Below are positions 1 to 8,299 of a stretch of 64,000 bases of DNA, in pieces. The notes under the pieces are model-generated. The model was not told the origin of the DNA, ran no database searches, and was given only the letters and a program-made list of their open reading frames with translations. Numbering within the stretch: position 1 is the stretch's first letter; every line of letters starts with the position of its first letter. The stretch is from positions 1 to 64,000 of the forward strand of contig NZ_MBLO01000191.1 of NCBI RefSeq assembly GCF_001854805.1, written 5' to 3'. Made by a program: the position numbers and the translations under genes. This DNA comes from Pseudofrankia coriaricola. GTDB taxonomy: Bacteria; Actinomycetota; Actinomycetes; Frankiales; Frankiaceae.

Positions 1-452
1 TCTGGCGATCCGGTCGATCAGGTCGAAGATTGCCCGTGCGTCCTCGGCGGGCAGGGTCGCCGACAGCAGCGCCATGCCGTCCTCGGCCGGCTCGAGGGAC
101 ACGTCCCGTTTCGCTTTCGCTTCGTCGCGGCGCCGGGCGGCGGCGTCGGGGTCGAGCCGGCTGATCATGCGGTGGATTTTGCGTCGCCACTGGGTGGGTG
201 AGCTCAGCTGGCTGCCGGCGAGCATCTGTGCCTCCACTGTCGCGCGTTGCCCATCGGACAGGACACCGGTCAGCGCGTGCAGCGCGCGTAGCCGGGTCTG
301 GTCCAGCTCGCCGGCCGTCAGTGCGTCGCGAGACCCGATCTGGCCGTGCCGTGACGGTCGTGACAGCCGCAGTGGTGTCCGCGGTTGACGAGTTCTGGGA
401 CAACGGCACAGCGCCGTCGTCGGGACCGTCGCCACGCATTTCGAACATGCGT
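1..452 (-). pseudogene. DUF222 (13E12-type) protein, 5'-truncated and running off the left edge
   Basis: The reverse strand is open from the window edge to a TGA at 453-455. Its translation includes ALTAGELDQTRLRALHA, then SRLDPDAAARRRDEA, then DGMALLSATLPAEDARA near the edge, which is the typical mid-section of actinobacterial DUF222 proteins, often HNH-nuclease-linked. Function of the family is unclear. In family members this block follows well over 100 residues of N-terminal sequence. Here the frame closes only about 40 residues upstream, with no ATG or GTG start in frame. An ATG at 448 lies in a different frame and would need a frameshift. I read this as a 5'-truncated remnant; the 3' part, including any HNH motif, is outside the window. 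Confidence 0.6.
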
Positions 453-1007
453 TCATCCTAGCCAGGAAAGCGGAATGGCACAAACCGCCAGCCAGGCAGC
501 ATGGCCCAATCATTGGGCCTTCCGTCTCAGCCCTGGCGCACCCCGAAGATAAACACCGAGCGGCCTAGAAAGAAGGCTTACCAAGAAACTGTCTTCGATA
601 TTCTTCTATGCGCATGGAAACCGGCCGGCATGGTACCGGGCACTCGATGAAGACGGATACCTTCCACAAGCCGCCATGGCCCTGTACGGCACCACATCAC
701 CGCCCTGGCTCGGACCGGAAGCCATGGAACCCGCAACCGACATCGTGGCCGCGCCCACCGATGGTGGCTGCCCGGTCGGCTTCTGTGTCGGCACCAGACG
801 AAGAGCGCCCATACGGGGCCAGGCCTGGCCCCGTGCGCAAGTCGGCCACCGCACCAGCGACAGCTCTCCGGGGCCGTGGCGTCGCCCCGGCCCGCCGGGG
901 CCGTGGGCGCCGCCAGCCTCCGGACGGACGGTCCGCTCCGGTGCTACGGTGTGGACCGGCGGTCCGCTTGGTGCGAGGGTCCGAGGTGAGGCAGGAGGCG
1001 CAGGCTG
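453..1007. other. Intergenic region with an AT-richer patch
   Basis: No convincing gene. Positions about 540-610 are clearly more AT-rich than the surroundings and could hold a promoter. A plus-strand frame from about 553 to 870 reads protein-like (FFYAHGNRPAWYRALDEDGY) but has no start codon and weak third-position GC bias, so it may be a remnant of an unidentified gene. The last 80 bases hold the palindromes listed separately upstream of the TetR gene. Confidence 0.4.
925..965 (+). promoter_or_regulatory. Candidate operator pair upstream of the TetR gene
   Basis: There are two perfect inverted repeats: CGGAC-G-GTCCG at 925-935 and GGACC-GGC-GGTCC at 953-965. They share the GGAC/GTCC half-site and lie 43-83 bases before the GTG start at 1008. 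TetR regulators commonly repress their own promoter through such palindromes, so autoregulation is a reasonable inference. GGAC/GTCC half-sites are not rare in DNA of this GC content. Confidence 0.4.
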
Positions 1008-1676
1008 GTGAAGGTCGGGCCGGAGCGCGCGGACGCTGCCCGCAACCGCGAGGCCATCCTGACGGCGGCGGCCGAGCTGTTCGACCGCGCGGACGTCGAG
1101 ACGGTGTCGATGAACGAGATCGCCGAGGCCGCCGGGGTCGGGAAAGGCACCCTCTTCCGCCGGTTCAGCGACCGGGGCTCCCTGATTGAGGCCGTCCTGA
1201 CCCGCCGTGCCGCCGCGTTGCTGCGCCAAGAGCAGGGGCCGCCGCCACTCGGGCCCGGCGGCGAGCCGGCCGAGGCGCTGCACGCCTACCTCGACGGCCT
1301 GCTCGACTTCGTCTGGGCCAACCGGTCCCTCATCCGGGCGCTCGAACAAAGCGGGCCGAACGTGTTCTACGCGAACCCCGCCAGCCGGCACTGGATCGCC
1401 GAGCTCACCCGGCGGCTCGCCGCCGCCCGCCCCGGCGAGGACGCCGACTACCTCGCCCACATCCTGTACACCGCGGTGCGCGCCGACGCCGTCGACTACC
1501 TGTACACCGCCCGCGGCATGTCGCTCGACCGGATCCGCGCCGGACTACACGCCCTCGCCACACCTGCCGCCACCGTCCCGCCCGTTGCGGCGACTGTCCC
1601 AGTCCCAGTCCCAGTCGCCGTCGCCGTTGCCGTCGCACCCGCCGTCACCACCGCCGTCGTTCCGCGCGGTGGCTGA
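1008..1676 (+). CDS. TetR/AcrR-family transcriptional regulator
   Basis: This 222-residue protein has a TetR N-terminal DNA-binding domain at about residues 10-60: NREAILTAAAELF, then the helix-turn-helix MNEIAEAAGVGKGTLFRRF. The remainder is the helical ligand and dimerisation domain, which cannot be assigned a ligand. The GTG start at 1008 sits directly before the conserved first helix. The C-terminus after about residue 185 is an unusual run of PV and AV dipeptides (PVPVPVAVAVAVAPAV) encoded by short repeats and is probably disordered. The gene is followed after 58 bases by an EthD protein and then a luciferase-like oxidoreductase on the same strand, which are its likely targets. Palindromes at 925-965 may be its operator. 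Confidence 0.85.
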   Translation: MKVGPERADAARNREAILTAAAELFDRADVETVSMNEIAEAAGVGKGTLFRRFSDRGSLIEAVLTRRAAALLRQEQGPPPLGPGGEPAEALHAYLDGLLDFVWANRSLIRALEQSGPNVFYANPASRHWIAELTRRLAAARPGEDADYLAHILYTAVRADAVDYLYTARGMSLDRIRAGLHALATPAATVPPVAATVPVPVPVAVAVAVAPAVTTAVVPRGG

Positions 1677-1734
1677 CCGCCTCGCCACCGGGCTCGCCGA
1701 CCGGCGGCCCAGCCCAGCCGAAGGGAGGAGCTCC

Positions 1735-2103
1735 ATGCTGAAGGTGATCATGCTGTTGAAACGGAAGCCCGGGCTTTCCCTGGCCGAGTTCATCGAGCAC
1801 TACGAGAGCGTCCACGTCCCGCTCGTCGAGAAACTCGCCACCCGGGCCAAACACTACGAGCGGCACTTCCTCCACCCCGCGGGGAACGTCGTCCTTGGCG
1901 GGGAGCCCGTGGAACCGGAGTACGACGTCATCACGGAGATCTGGTACGACGACATGGCGGCGTTCACCGACGAGCAGCGCGACGCGCGGCAGCATGCCGG
2001 CCTGGTCGCCGCCGTCATCGCGGACGAGAAGGTCCTGTTCGACCGCGCCAAGACCCGCGTCGCGTTCGCCGAGGACCGGGTCTCGGACCTCACGATCGCC
2101 TGA
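1735..2103 (+). CDS. EthD-domain (dimeric alpha/beta barrel) protein
   Basis: A 122-residue protein with the EthD signature: an N-terminal strand MLKVIMLLKRKPGLS, then FIEHYESVHVPLVEK, in which the Y..VH pair is typical of the family, and a later EIWYDDMAAF segment. EthD-like proteins are small ferredoxin-fold dimers found with oxidative degradation genes; most have no proven reaction. The ATG at 1735 is preceded by a strong ribosome-binding site (AAGGGAGGAG, 1721-1730). The reading frame is open further upstream, but that part overlaps the TetR gene in another frame and is not credible. It lies between TetR and a luciferase-like oxidoreductase, suggesting a small oxidative pathway. Confidence 0.8.
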   Translation: MLKVIMLLKRKPGLSLAEFIEHYESVHVPLVEKLATRAKHYERHFLHPAGNVVLGGEPVEPEYDVITEIWYDDMAAFTDEQRDARQHAGLVAAVIADEKVLFDRAKTRVAFAEDRVSDLTIA

Positions 2104-2384
2104 CGTCGCGGCAGTCGAGCCCGTCCCCGCCCACGGTCATTCATGACCGCCGCGGACGGTCGTCGTGGTCGTGGTCGTGGTCGCGGTCCGGCCGGATGTG
2201 CGGCTACGGCCGACACGTAGGTGGTGATCTACCAGCTGCGTGGCGGCGGCGAACGTCTGGTGGAGGCGGCGCCGGGCGGTGCCGGAATGCTGGACATGGT
2301 CTCGGCGGGCCGCGCCGTAGGACGGACATATGCCGGCGAGGGCAGAGCCGGCCGAGTAATCCGGGTACGCCGGATCCGTTGGAG

Positions 2385-3383
2385 ATGAGCATCGACATGG
2401 TTGATCCAGAGGTGTCCCTTGAGGTGTCCTGCGGGCTGCCGCCGGGGCCGGACTTCGCCGACCTGGCCGTGCTGGCCGAACAGCTCGGCTACCGCAGAGT
2501 GTGGATCTACGACTCGGCGCCGCTGTGGGAGGACCCGTTCGTCCACCTCGCGCTCGCCGCGGCGCGGACCACCCGCATCGGCCTGGGCACCGCGGTCCTC
2601 GTCCCCGCCGAGCGGTCGGTGATGGCCATGGCCACCGCCGTCGCCGCGATCGCCCGCATCTCCGACGGGCGGTTCCGCGCCTGCTTCGGCACCGGCTTCA
2701 CCTCCCGGATCGCCGCCGGCCAGCGCCCCATGAAGCTGGACGCCCTCGCCGACTACGTGACCGCCCTTCGCCAGCTGTTGGCCGGCAAGACCGCGGCCGC
2801 GGACGGCAAGCCGGTCCGCATGCTGCACGGGCCGGGCCTCACCGGCACCCGGCCGCTCGACGTACCGATCTGGCTCAGCGTCTTCGGCCCGAAGGGCGCC
2901 GCGCTCGCCACCGAGGTCGCCGACGGTGTCGTCGGCCCACCGCACCCCACCCTCCCCACCGCGACGATCATGTCGGGCACGGTGCTGGACCCAGGCGAGG
3001 ACCCCGCCTCCGACCGGGTCCTGGAGGCGGTCGGACCGTGGCGCGTCCTCGACTGGCACAACGCCTACGCCCAGGGCGGCGCCGAGGCCGTCGACGCGCT
3101 ACCCGGCGGCCGGGCCTGGCGCGAGGCCCTCGAGGCACTCGCCCCCGACGGCGAACGCCACCTGCTGACCTTCGAAGGGCACGTCACCCACCTGCCCGAG
3201 CGCGACCGTGCGCTGCTCGAACACATCGACACCCGCACCTTCGTCGGCGACCCAGAGCGCATCCGACGCGGGCTCGCGCGCCTCGCCGGCTTCGGCTTCC
3301 GCGAAATCGTCTACACGCCGACCGGCCCCGACATACCGCGCGAACTGACCACCTTCGCCGGCGCCGCCCACCACTCCTCATAG
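2385..3383 (+). CDS. Luciferase-like (LLM class) F420/flavin-dependent oxidoreductase
   Basis: A 332-residue TIM-barrel oxidoreductase of the bacterial luciferase-like family. Visible landmarks are FADLAVLAEQLGYRRVWIYDS near the N-terminus, ARTTRIGLGTAVLV at about residue 62, ISDGRFRACFGTGF, and the C-terminal FVGDPERIRRGLARLAGFGFREIVYTP. In actinomycetes such proteins usually use coenzyme F420, sometimes FMN; the substrate cannot be read from sequence. The start may be ATG 2385 or ATG 2397. A GGAG at 2381-2384 abuts the first and lies 12 bases before the second. Located after the EthD gene on the same strand but 281 bases away, so possibly separately transcribed. Confidence 0.8.
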   Translation: MSIDMVDPEVSLEVSCGLPPGPDFADLAVLAEQLGYRRVWIYDSAPLWEDPFVHLALAAARTTRIGLGTAVLVPAERSVMAMATAVAAIARISDGRFRACFGTGFTSRIAAGQRPMKLDALADYVTALRQLLAGKTAAADGKPVRMLHGPGLTGTRPLDVPIWLSVFGPKGAALATEVADGVVGPPHPTLPTATIMSGTVLDPGEDPASDRVLEAVGPWRVLDWHNAYAQGGAEAVDALPGGRAWREALEALAPDGERHLLTFEGHVTHLPERDRALLEHIDTRTFVGDPERIRRGLARLAGFGFREIVYTPTGPDIPRELTTFAGAAHHSS

Positions 3384-3403
3384 GCGGGGGTGGCAGCCGC
3401 GGG

Positions 3404-3540
3404 TCAGCGGGTCCCGAGGGCGAGGAGGCACAGGTCGTCCTCGCGGTCGGTGACGCCGGCGACCACGCGGTCGACGGAACCACCGACTCGAACCGGTCGT
3501 CCTCCATCCCACCCGCCCTTACCGGCGACGCCCGAGAAAC
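3404..3540 (-). pseudogene. C-terminal remnant resembling a PP2C/SpoIIE-type phosphatase
   Basis: On the reverse strand, one frame ends with SVDRVVAGVTDREDDLCLLALGTR and a TGA at 3404-3406. The REDDLCLLAL block resembles the final strand of SpoIIE/PP2C-type phosphatases (usual form DDVALLVLR). Upstream of about 3540 the resemblance disappears and no start is evident. It occupies the gap between the luciferase-like gene and the SHOCT protein. The match is short, so this is a tentative call. Confidence 0.35.
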
Positions 3541-3696
3541 TCCCGCCCATTGCCGCGGCCGGACTGCCCTCGCCTGACAGCCGTCCGGTTATCCCTCGTA
3601 CTCGCCGCGCAACCGACCGAATCGGATCTGAGTACGGTTCAGTCGATCGGGCTCGCGGCGTGGCGACGGCGCCGGCCGGACTGGTCTGAAGTGGCG

Positions 3697-4614
3697 TCAG
3701 ATCTCGGCGATGATCTGGTCGCGCTTGGCCGCGTACTCGGTATCGGTGATGACGCCCGCGGCGCGTAGCGCGTCGAGTTCGTCCATGCGCTCCACCGCGG
3801 ACCGCTTGGGTTTGGTCAGCAGCGTCGACGCGGCATCGGCGGCGGTCGGCCGGGCCTGGGTCGCCGCGGCCTCGGGCTGCGTGGCCTGGGTCGCCGCGGC
3901 CTGGCGCACGACGGCGCGCAGCTGGTCGCGCAGGGCCGGGTTCGAGCGGGCGTCGACCATCCGGTCGAACGGGACGCCGTGGGCCTTGAGGATCCGGAGG
4001 ATCTCCAGCAGCGGGCCGGCCTGCCCGGTCAGGTCGTAGGTCGTGTCGTCCTCGGCGAGGGTGAACCGCGCAGCTACCTGGCCGTTGACGAGCGCGCTAC
4101 GGTCCCAGTCGATGGCGATGGCCTGGGTGGCCGGGTCGACGAGGACGACGACCTTGCGCGCGTTGAGGGTGGCCATGCGGGTCACCTTGGCGATCACCTG
4201 GTCCTGGGTGTCGAACGCGAAGCCCGGCCCCTCGACCCGCAGGCGGATCGCGACCGTCGGATGGTCGTTGATACTGATGCCAGTCTCGGCCATGCCGGTG
4301 ATCTGGGCGAGCACCAGCACGCCGTCACGCTCGAGCGCGGCGGTCGACGCGGCGCCTCTGGCGTCCACCGGTACGCCGCCTCTGGTGTCCACCCGAGCCA
4401 GCAGCATGGCGGCTTGCATGCCCCCGCCGGCGCGGGTGATGAACACGGCGATCGCCAGGTCGACCACGGTGATCAGCAGGCCGACGACGAGCATCCACGA
4501 GAGCAGAGAACGAGTCTCCGAGTCGTTCAGGAAGTACACGAACAGGAAGATCGGCCCCACCAGGCCGCCCGACATCAGGACGATCAGCAGTGCCTTGATG
4601 TAGCGCCAGAGCAT
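3697..4614 (-). CDS. Two-helix membrane protein with C-terminal SHOCT domain
   Basis: This 305-residue protein has two N-terminal membrane helices (about residues 8-27 and 38-60), a long soluble central domain, and a C-terminal helical hairpin. The last 30 residues, MDELDALRAAGVITDTEYAAKRDQIIAEI split around V-I-T, match the SHOCT (short C-terminal) domain, a putative oligomerisation module found at the ends of many actinobacterial membrane proteins. The central part includes IAIDWDRSALVNGQ and is of no recognised family. The ATG start places the first helix at the very N-terminus, as expected for a membrane anchor. It appears monocistronic. Function is unknown. Confidence 0.8.
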   Translation of the reverse strand: MLWRYIKALLIVLMSGGLVGPIFLFVYFLNDSETRSLLSWMLVVGLLITVVDLAIAVFITRAGGGMQAAMLLARVDTRGGVPVDARGAASTAALERDGVLVLAQITGMAETGISINDHPTVAIRLRVEGPGFAFDTQDQVIAKVTRMATLNARKVVVLVDPATQAIAIDWDRSALVNGQVAARFTLAEDDTTYDLTGQAGPLLEILRILKAHGVPFDRMVDARSNPALRDQLRAVVRQAAATQATQPEAAATQARPTAADAASTLLTKPKRSAVERMDELDALRAAGVITDTEYAAKRDQIIAEI

Positions 4615-4841
4615 CGAACTGCCCCTGTCCCGAAAATCGATCGCCGGTCGGACCGCGGCCGGTCACCCGCCCCCTCCGAACCAGCCGGGTCCTGTGGGGC
4701 CCGATCCGGCGCGCACTGCTCGCGGCCCGGCCACCTGAAGGTCCTCGCCTGGTTCGGCCGAGCCGACGTCCGCGACGCACGAGATCCTCCGCCTCGCCGT
4801 TGCGCCCGGCAAGGACGAATGTGCGTCACATTCCAGATATG

Positions 4842-5020
4842 TCTGGTCGGGCAGGTACCGCCGAGCAGACCATCCTCTACCAGGACAGGTACCGGCGCGT
4901 GGCCGGCGCCTGGAGGTTCGTCTCGCGCAGGCACGAGCTGTGGTTCGGCGTCGAGCGGGGCGGGGCGCCCTGGCGCCCAGGCCCTGCCGGCCTGGGTCGG
5001 AGGTTCCACAGGCTGCTCAC
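4842..5020 (+). pseudogene. C-terminal remnant of a SnoaL-like (NTF2-fold) protein
   Basis: A plus-strand frame reads ILYQDRYRRVAGAWRF followed by VSRRHELWFGVE. This is the last strand pair of SnoaL-like NTF2-fold proteins, where the pattern Y-x-D-x-Y-x-R-x-x-G-x-W-R-F followed by R-x-H-x-L is characteristic. The 100 or so residues that should precede it are missing, and the sequence before about 4842 does not resemble the fold. No ribosome-binding site supports the nearby ATG codons. I read this as a truncated gene left between the SHOCT protein and the dioxygenase gene. Confidence 0.5.
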
Positions 5021-5100
5021 AGCAGGCGCACAGCGGGGCCAAAGATGTCCCCCTGATGCTGTGAAGCGCGCAACCATCCGATCGTCAGAGGAGAACGCAC

Positions 5101-6075
5101 GTGGCGAAGCACCAGCGTCCCGGCAGGATCTCGTCCTATGAGGGACGTCCACTCGCCCGGCCGGCGGAGGACCTCGTCGATCAGGGACTCGCCTTCGACA
5201 TCGGCACCGTGCTGAGCCGGCGGCGGATCCTGACCCTGGTGGGGCTGGGCGCGGCGACGGCGGGCCTGGCGGCGTGTGGGTCCGGCTCCGCCACGTCGGC
5301 GGGCGCGACATCCGGCTCCACGGCGTCCGCTTCGACCGCGTCCACGTCAACGAGCGGCGCGTCCGGGGAGATCCCGCAGGAGACGGCCGGTCCGTACCCC
5401 GGCGACGGTTCCAACGGTCCTGACGTGCTCGAGCAGAGCGGCGTCGTGCGCAGCGACATCCGGTCCAGCTTCGGGACGGCGACCGGCACCGCCGGCGGTG
5501 TTCCCATGACGTTGGAACTGGCAATCACCGATCTCGCCGGCGGTGGTGGCGCATTCACCGGCGTAGCCGTCTATGTGTGGCACTGCGACCGGGAAGGTCG
5601 TTACTCGATGTACTCGCAGGGTGTCACCGAGCAGAACTACCTGCGCGGCGTCCAGGTCGCCGACACGGCCGGCAAAGTGCGATTCACCAGCATCTTCCCG
5701 GCGTGCTACAGCGGACGATGGCCACACATCCACTTCGAGGTCTACCCCGACCAGGCCAGCATCACCGACGCCACCAAGGCCATCGCCACGTCCCAGGTCG
5801 CGCTGCCCAAGGACATCTGCGACAAGGTCTACGCGCAGTCGGGCTATGAAGCGTCCGTAGCGAACCTCTCCAAGGTCAGCCTCGCCAGCGACAACGTCTT
5901 CGGGGACGACGGCGCCGTCCGCCAGCTCCCCACCGTGACCGGAAGCGTCACCAGCGGCTACACGGTCTCCCTCGCCGTCGGCGTCGACACCACGACCACC
6001 GCGGGCAACGGCCAGACATCCGGCGTACCCGGCGGTCAGCCGGGCGGCCAGCCGCCGGGCGGCCAGTCAGGCTGA
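5101..6075 (+). CDS. Exported intradiol ring-cleavage dioxygenase-like lipoprotein
   Basis: A 324-residue protein whose N-terminus carries SRRRILTLVGLGAATAGLAAC (about residues 39-59): a twin-arginine-like stretch, a hydrophobic segment and a lipobox LAAC. It should be exported and lipid-anchored. A Ser/Thr/Ala-rich linker follows. The catalytic domain then shows ETAGPYPGDGSN, VAVYVWHCDREGRYSMYS, and GRWPHIHFEVYP. In intradiol dioxygenases the Fe(III) ligands are two Tyr and two His, which these Y and H residues can supply. The family cleaves catechol-type rings between the hydroxyls, but exported members have few known substrates. The C-terminus is a PGGQ-rich repeat. The GTG start at 5101 leaves a long cytoplasmic lead of about 38 residues. 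Confidence 0.8.
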   Translation: MAKHQRPGRISSYEGRPLARPAEDLVDQGLAFDIGTVLSRRRILTLVGLGAATAGLAACGSGSATSAGATSGSTASASTASTSTSGASGEIPQETAGPYPGDGSNGPDVLEQSGVVRSDIRSSFGTATGTAGGVPMTLELAITDLAGGGGAFTGVAVYVWHCDREGRYSMYSQGVTEQNYLRGVQVADTAGKVRFTSIFPACYSGRWPHIHFEVYPDQASITDATKAIATSQVALPKDICDKVYAQSGYEASVANLSKVSLASDNVFGDDGAVRQLPTVTGSVTSGYTVSLAVGVDTTTTAGNGQTSGVPGGQPGGQPPGGQSG

Positions 6076-6117
6076 CCCGCGCGGGCGAGTGTCCGGCGAC
6101 CAGCGGCGGTCGCCTCG

Positions 6118-6153
6118 CGACGCCACGCGACACTGGCCCGTCACGTGGCGTCG
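6118..6153. terminator. Hairpin between convergent genes, probable terminator
   Basis: A perfect 10-bp inverted repeat, CGACGCCACG at 6118-6127 and CGTGGCGTCG at 6144-6153, with a 16-base loop. It lies between the convergent dioxygenase and diguanylate cyclase genes, where it could end transcription from both sides. There is no T-run, as is common for actinobacterial terminators. Confidence 0.5.
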
Positions 6154-6173
6154 ACGGGCGTCTCCTCAGGTGG

Positions 6174-7832
6174 TCACTCGCTCGATGCGCCGCGGTCGTG
6201 CTTGTCGGTGATGGTGGACGACTCGGGACGGTAGATGACCAACCCGCCCGTGCCCTCCCGTTTGGCCGCGTACATTGCCTCGTCGGCTTGGTGAAGGAGA
6301 AGGTCGGGAGTGGTCGGCTGGGCGGAGGAGTCGAGGATGACCAGGCCGACGCTGGCTCGTGGGAGGTACGGCTGACCCGCTAGCAGGCATGGCTCTCGGA
6401 CGGCTTCCGCCAGTCGTTCACCCGTACTTCTGACGTCCGGTTCGTCGCCGTCCAAGATGACGCCGAACTCGTCGCCGCCGAGGCGAGCGACCGTGTCCGC
6501 CGCGCGGGTTCCCGCCCGCAGCCGATCCGCACTGATCTTGAGTAGCTCATCCCCGGCGGCGTGCCCGAAGGCGTCGTTGACCTGCTTGAACCTGTCAAGA
6601 TCCAGGAAAATGACGGACACCGGCGCGATGGGGGATCTGGTGCCATTGACCTTATGGCCGAGTGCTCGCTGTAGCCGTCGCGCGAACAGGGCCCGGTTCG
6701 CCAACCCTGTCAGCGGATCGTGGTACGCCTGGTAACGGAGCCGTCTTTCGCGTTTCTGGATCTCGGCGAGGAGCTCGGTGTTCTCGGCTAGCGTGAGCAT
6801 CTGCCGGACCAGTGCCACTAGCAGCAGCCCTACCGTACCGTAGGCCTCGAACCCGTCCAGCGGCCCGCCAGCGAGCAGTTTGACACCGACCAGTAGGCCC
6901 GCGATGGCGAGCGCCGCATACGGTAGTACGACATGGGCCCACATGGCCCGCGGGCCGGGCGGCGGTGTCAGCTCATGGTCTGGCGTTGCTTCCCGGACTG
7001 GTACCAGCGCCGAGAGAAACAGCAGCAGATCGGCGATGGTGAATCCTATGTAGGCCGCCGCCGGAGGGTTGTAGATTTCGCGGGCGGCGAGGTAGACGAA
7101 GACGTTGCCGCTGACGGCGAAGATCAGCAGTCCTGTGCCGAGCAGCGCCAGCGTCGTCGGAGAGTGGGGCCGGCGGAAGCATGCGACGAGCGCGACCGCC
7201 GTGGTCAGGATCAGACTTCCAGCCGGGGTGCCCGCGACCACCAGTAGCTGCGTGAGGTCGGGCGTCCCCGCCTTGACGATCGCGCCGATCACCGTGGCCC
7301 ACTCGATCAGGGCGATCGAGCCGACGATCAGCACGCAGTCCAGCAAAGTTACGACGTACCAGCGATAGCCGCCACTCCGCGCCGACCGGGTGCTTTCGGC
7401 CTTGTTCTCCATGGGGTCCGTGGGCAGTGACAGCAGGCCCGCCAGCGCCACCGCATAGAGGACGAGAAAGACCGCCTGCGCCGGAGAATAACGGCCTATC
7501 GCGGAGCCGCCGGCCGCCATCGCCTGCGTCGTTCCGACGCTGATGCCAACCCCACCGGCCGCGGTGAGACCGATGAGAAGCCGCCAACGCCGCTCGGCGC
7601 CGCGGGTACGGCGGGCGGTCCAGAAGCACGCGGCGGCCGTGGCGATCAGGACGGCTCCCGACGTGGCGTTGATGGCGGCCCCTGCTGCCTGCCGGTCGAG
7701 GAGTACCGCGAAAGTCACGAGCAAACCGGTGATGGCCGCCGATGCCGCGACCGCATACCGAAGAACCCGCGGCGCGCGACCCTGACCGGCTGGACGCCGC
7801 GGACTTGGTGCGGCGCCGCGTGCTCCCGACAT
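6174..7832 (-). CDS. Membrane-bound diguanylate cyclase (GGDEF), paralogue 1
   Basis: A 552-residue protein with about ten predicted membrane helices over residues 25-340, then a short coiled-coil link and a C-terminal GGDEF domain. The active site is intact: DPLTGLANR at about 373, and GGDEF at about 452-456. An RAAD motif five residues before it matches the RxxD inhibitory site. It should make cyclic di-GMP from two GTP and be product-inhibited. The membrane domain contains a Y-R-W-Y-x-x-T-L-L-D-C-x-L-I-V-G block shared with the neighbour at 8300-9964, so the pair arose by duplication. No EAL domain is present. GGTGGAG lies just before the ATG. Confidence 0.9.
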   Translation of the reverse strand: MSGARGAAPSPRRPAGQGRAPRVLRYAVAASAAITGLLVTFAVLLDRQAAGAAINATSGAVLIATAAACFWTARRTRGAERRWRLLIGLTAAGGVGISVGTTQAMAAGGSAIGRYSPAQAVFLVLYAVALAGLLSLPTDPMENKAESTRSARSGGYRWYVVTLLDCVLIVGSIALIEWATVIGAIVKAGTPDLTQLLVVAGTPAGSLILTTAVALVACFRRPHSPTTLALLGTGLLIFAVSGNVFVYLAAREIYNPPAAAYIGFTIADLLLFLSALVPVREATPDHELTPPPGPRAMWAHVVLPYAALAIAGLLVGVKLLAGGPLDGFEAYGTVGLLLVALVRQMLTLAENTELLAEIQKRERRLRYQAYHDPLTGLANRALFARRLQRALGHKVNGTRSPIAPVSVIFLDLDRFKQVNDAFGHAAGDELLKISADRLRAGTRAADTVARLGGDEFGVILDGDEPDVRSTGERLAEAVREPCLLAGQPYLPRASVGLVILDSSAQPTTPDLLLHQADEAMYAAKREGTGGLVIYRPESSTITDKHDRGASSE

Positions 7833-7851
7833 CTCTCCACCCTCGAAGTAG

Positions 7852-7914
7852 CATATCGCAGCCCTTTAATTGCAGGTCGTGGTCATCTGGGAGATATGCG
7901 CCGGTTGCGATATG
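7852..7914. promoter_or_regulatory. Inverted repeat flanking the promoter region of GGDEF paralogue 1
   Basis: CATATCGCA at 7852-7860 and TGCGATATG at 7906-7914 form a perfect 9-bp inverted repeat separated by 45 bases. The enclosed DNA is AT-richer (CTTTAATTG) and begins 20 bases before the ATG at 7832. A dimeric regulator contacting both sites, or a long stem in the leader RNA, would both fit. Confidence 0.35.
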
Positions 7915-7927
7915 TGAACACTCATTA

Positions 7928-7996
7928 GTGCTTCTGGGGACGGAGCCTCCGGAGGTGCGAAGGAGGAGCATTTTCGCACCTCCTTTGGCCCTCTAG
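7928..7996. repeat. Diverged copy of the 70-bp hairpin repeat
   Basis: It matches the three copies near 59.3 and 63.5 kb in its outer parts (CTGGGGAC and CCTTTGGCCCTCTAG) but differs in the stem. Its arms are GGAGGTGCGA and TCGCACCTCC around an AGGAGGAGCATTT loop. The changes relative to GGGCGTGCGA and TCGCACGCCC are paired, so the 10-bp stem is preserved. It lies in the gap between the two paralogous GGDEF genes. Confidence 0.75.
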
Positions 7997-8299
7997 GGCG
8001 TTGCTTCTCTGGGTGCGCTTGCCCGCCGGCGGGGTCGCCGGCGGCCAGGGTGGCGAGCGCGGCGGCGCGGGCGACGGTCTCGTTCGGCGGGATGGCGGTC
8101 CGGCCGGCGGGATGATCTTTGGCTGTTGAAGGACGTCGACGTCCCAGCGAGGGGCTGTCTGGCTGGCGGTGCGGGTGCCCTGACCGGGGTCGCCATGAGC
8201 ACGGGCCTGCCTTCGCGACCGGTGCGCCAACGTTGGCCGGACGGCGACCTCGATCTCGATCACTGGGAAGGTGTGCCCTCCCCAGCCTGTCCACGGGTC
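7997..8299. other. Intergenic region between the two GGDEF paralogues
   Basis: No gene supported. A reverse-strand frame contains ETVARAAALATLAAGDPAGG (about 8030-8090), which reads protein-like but matches no family I recognise and has no start signal nearby. Confidence 0.3.
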
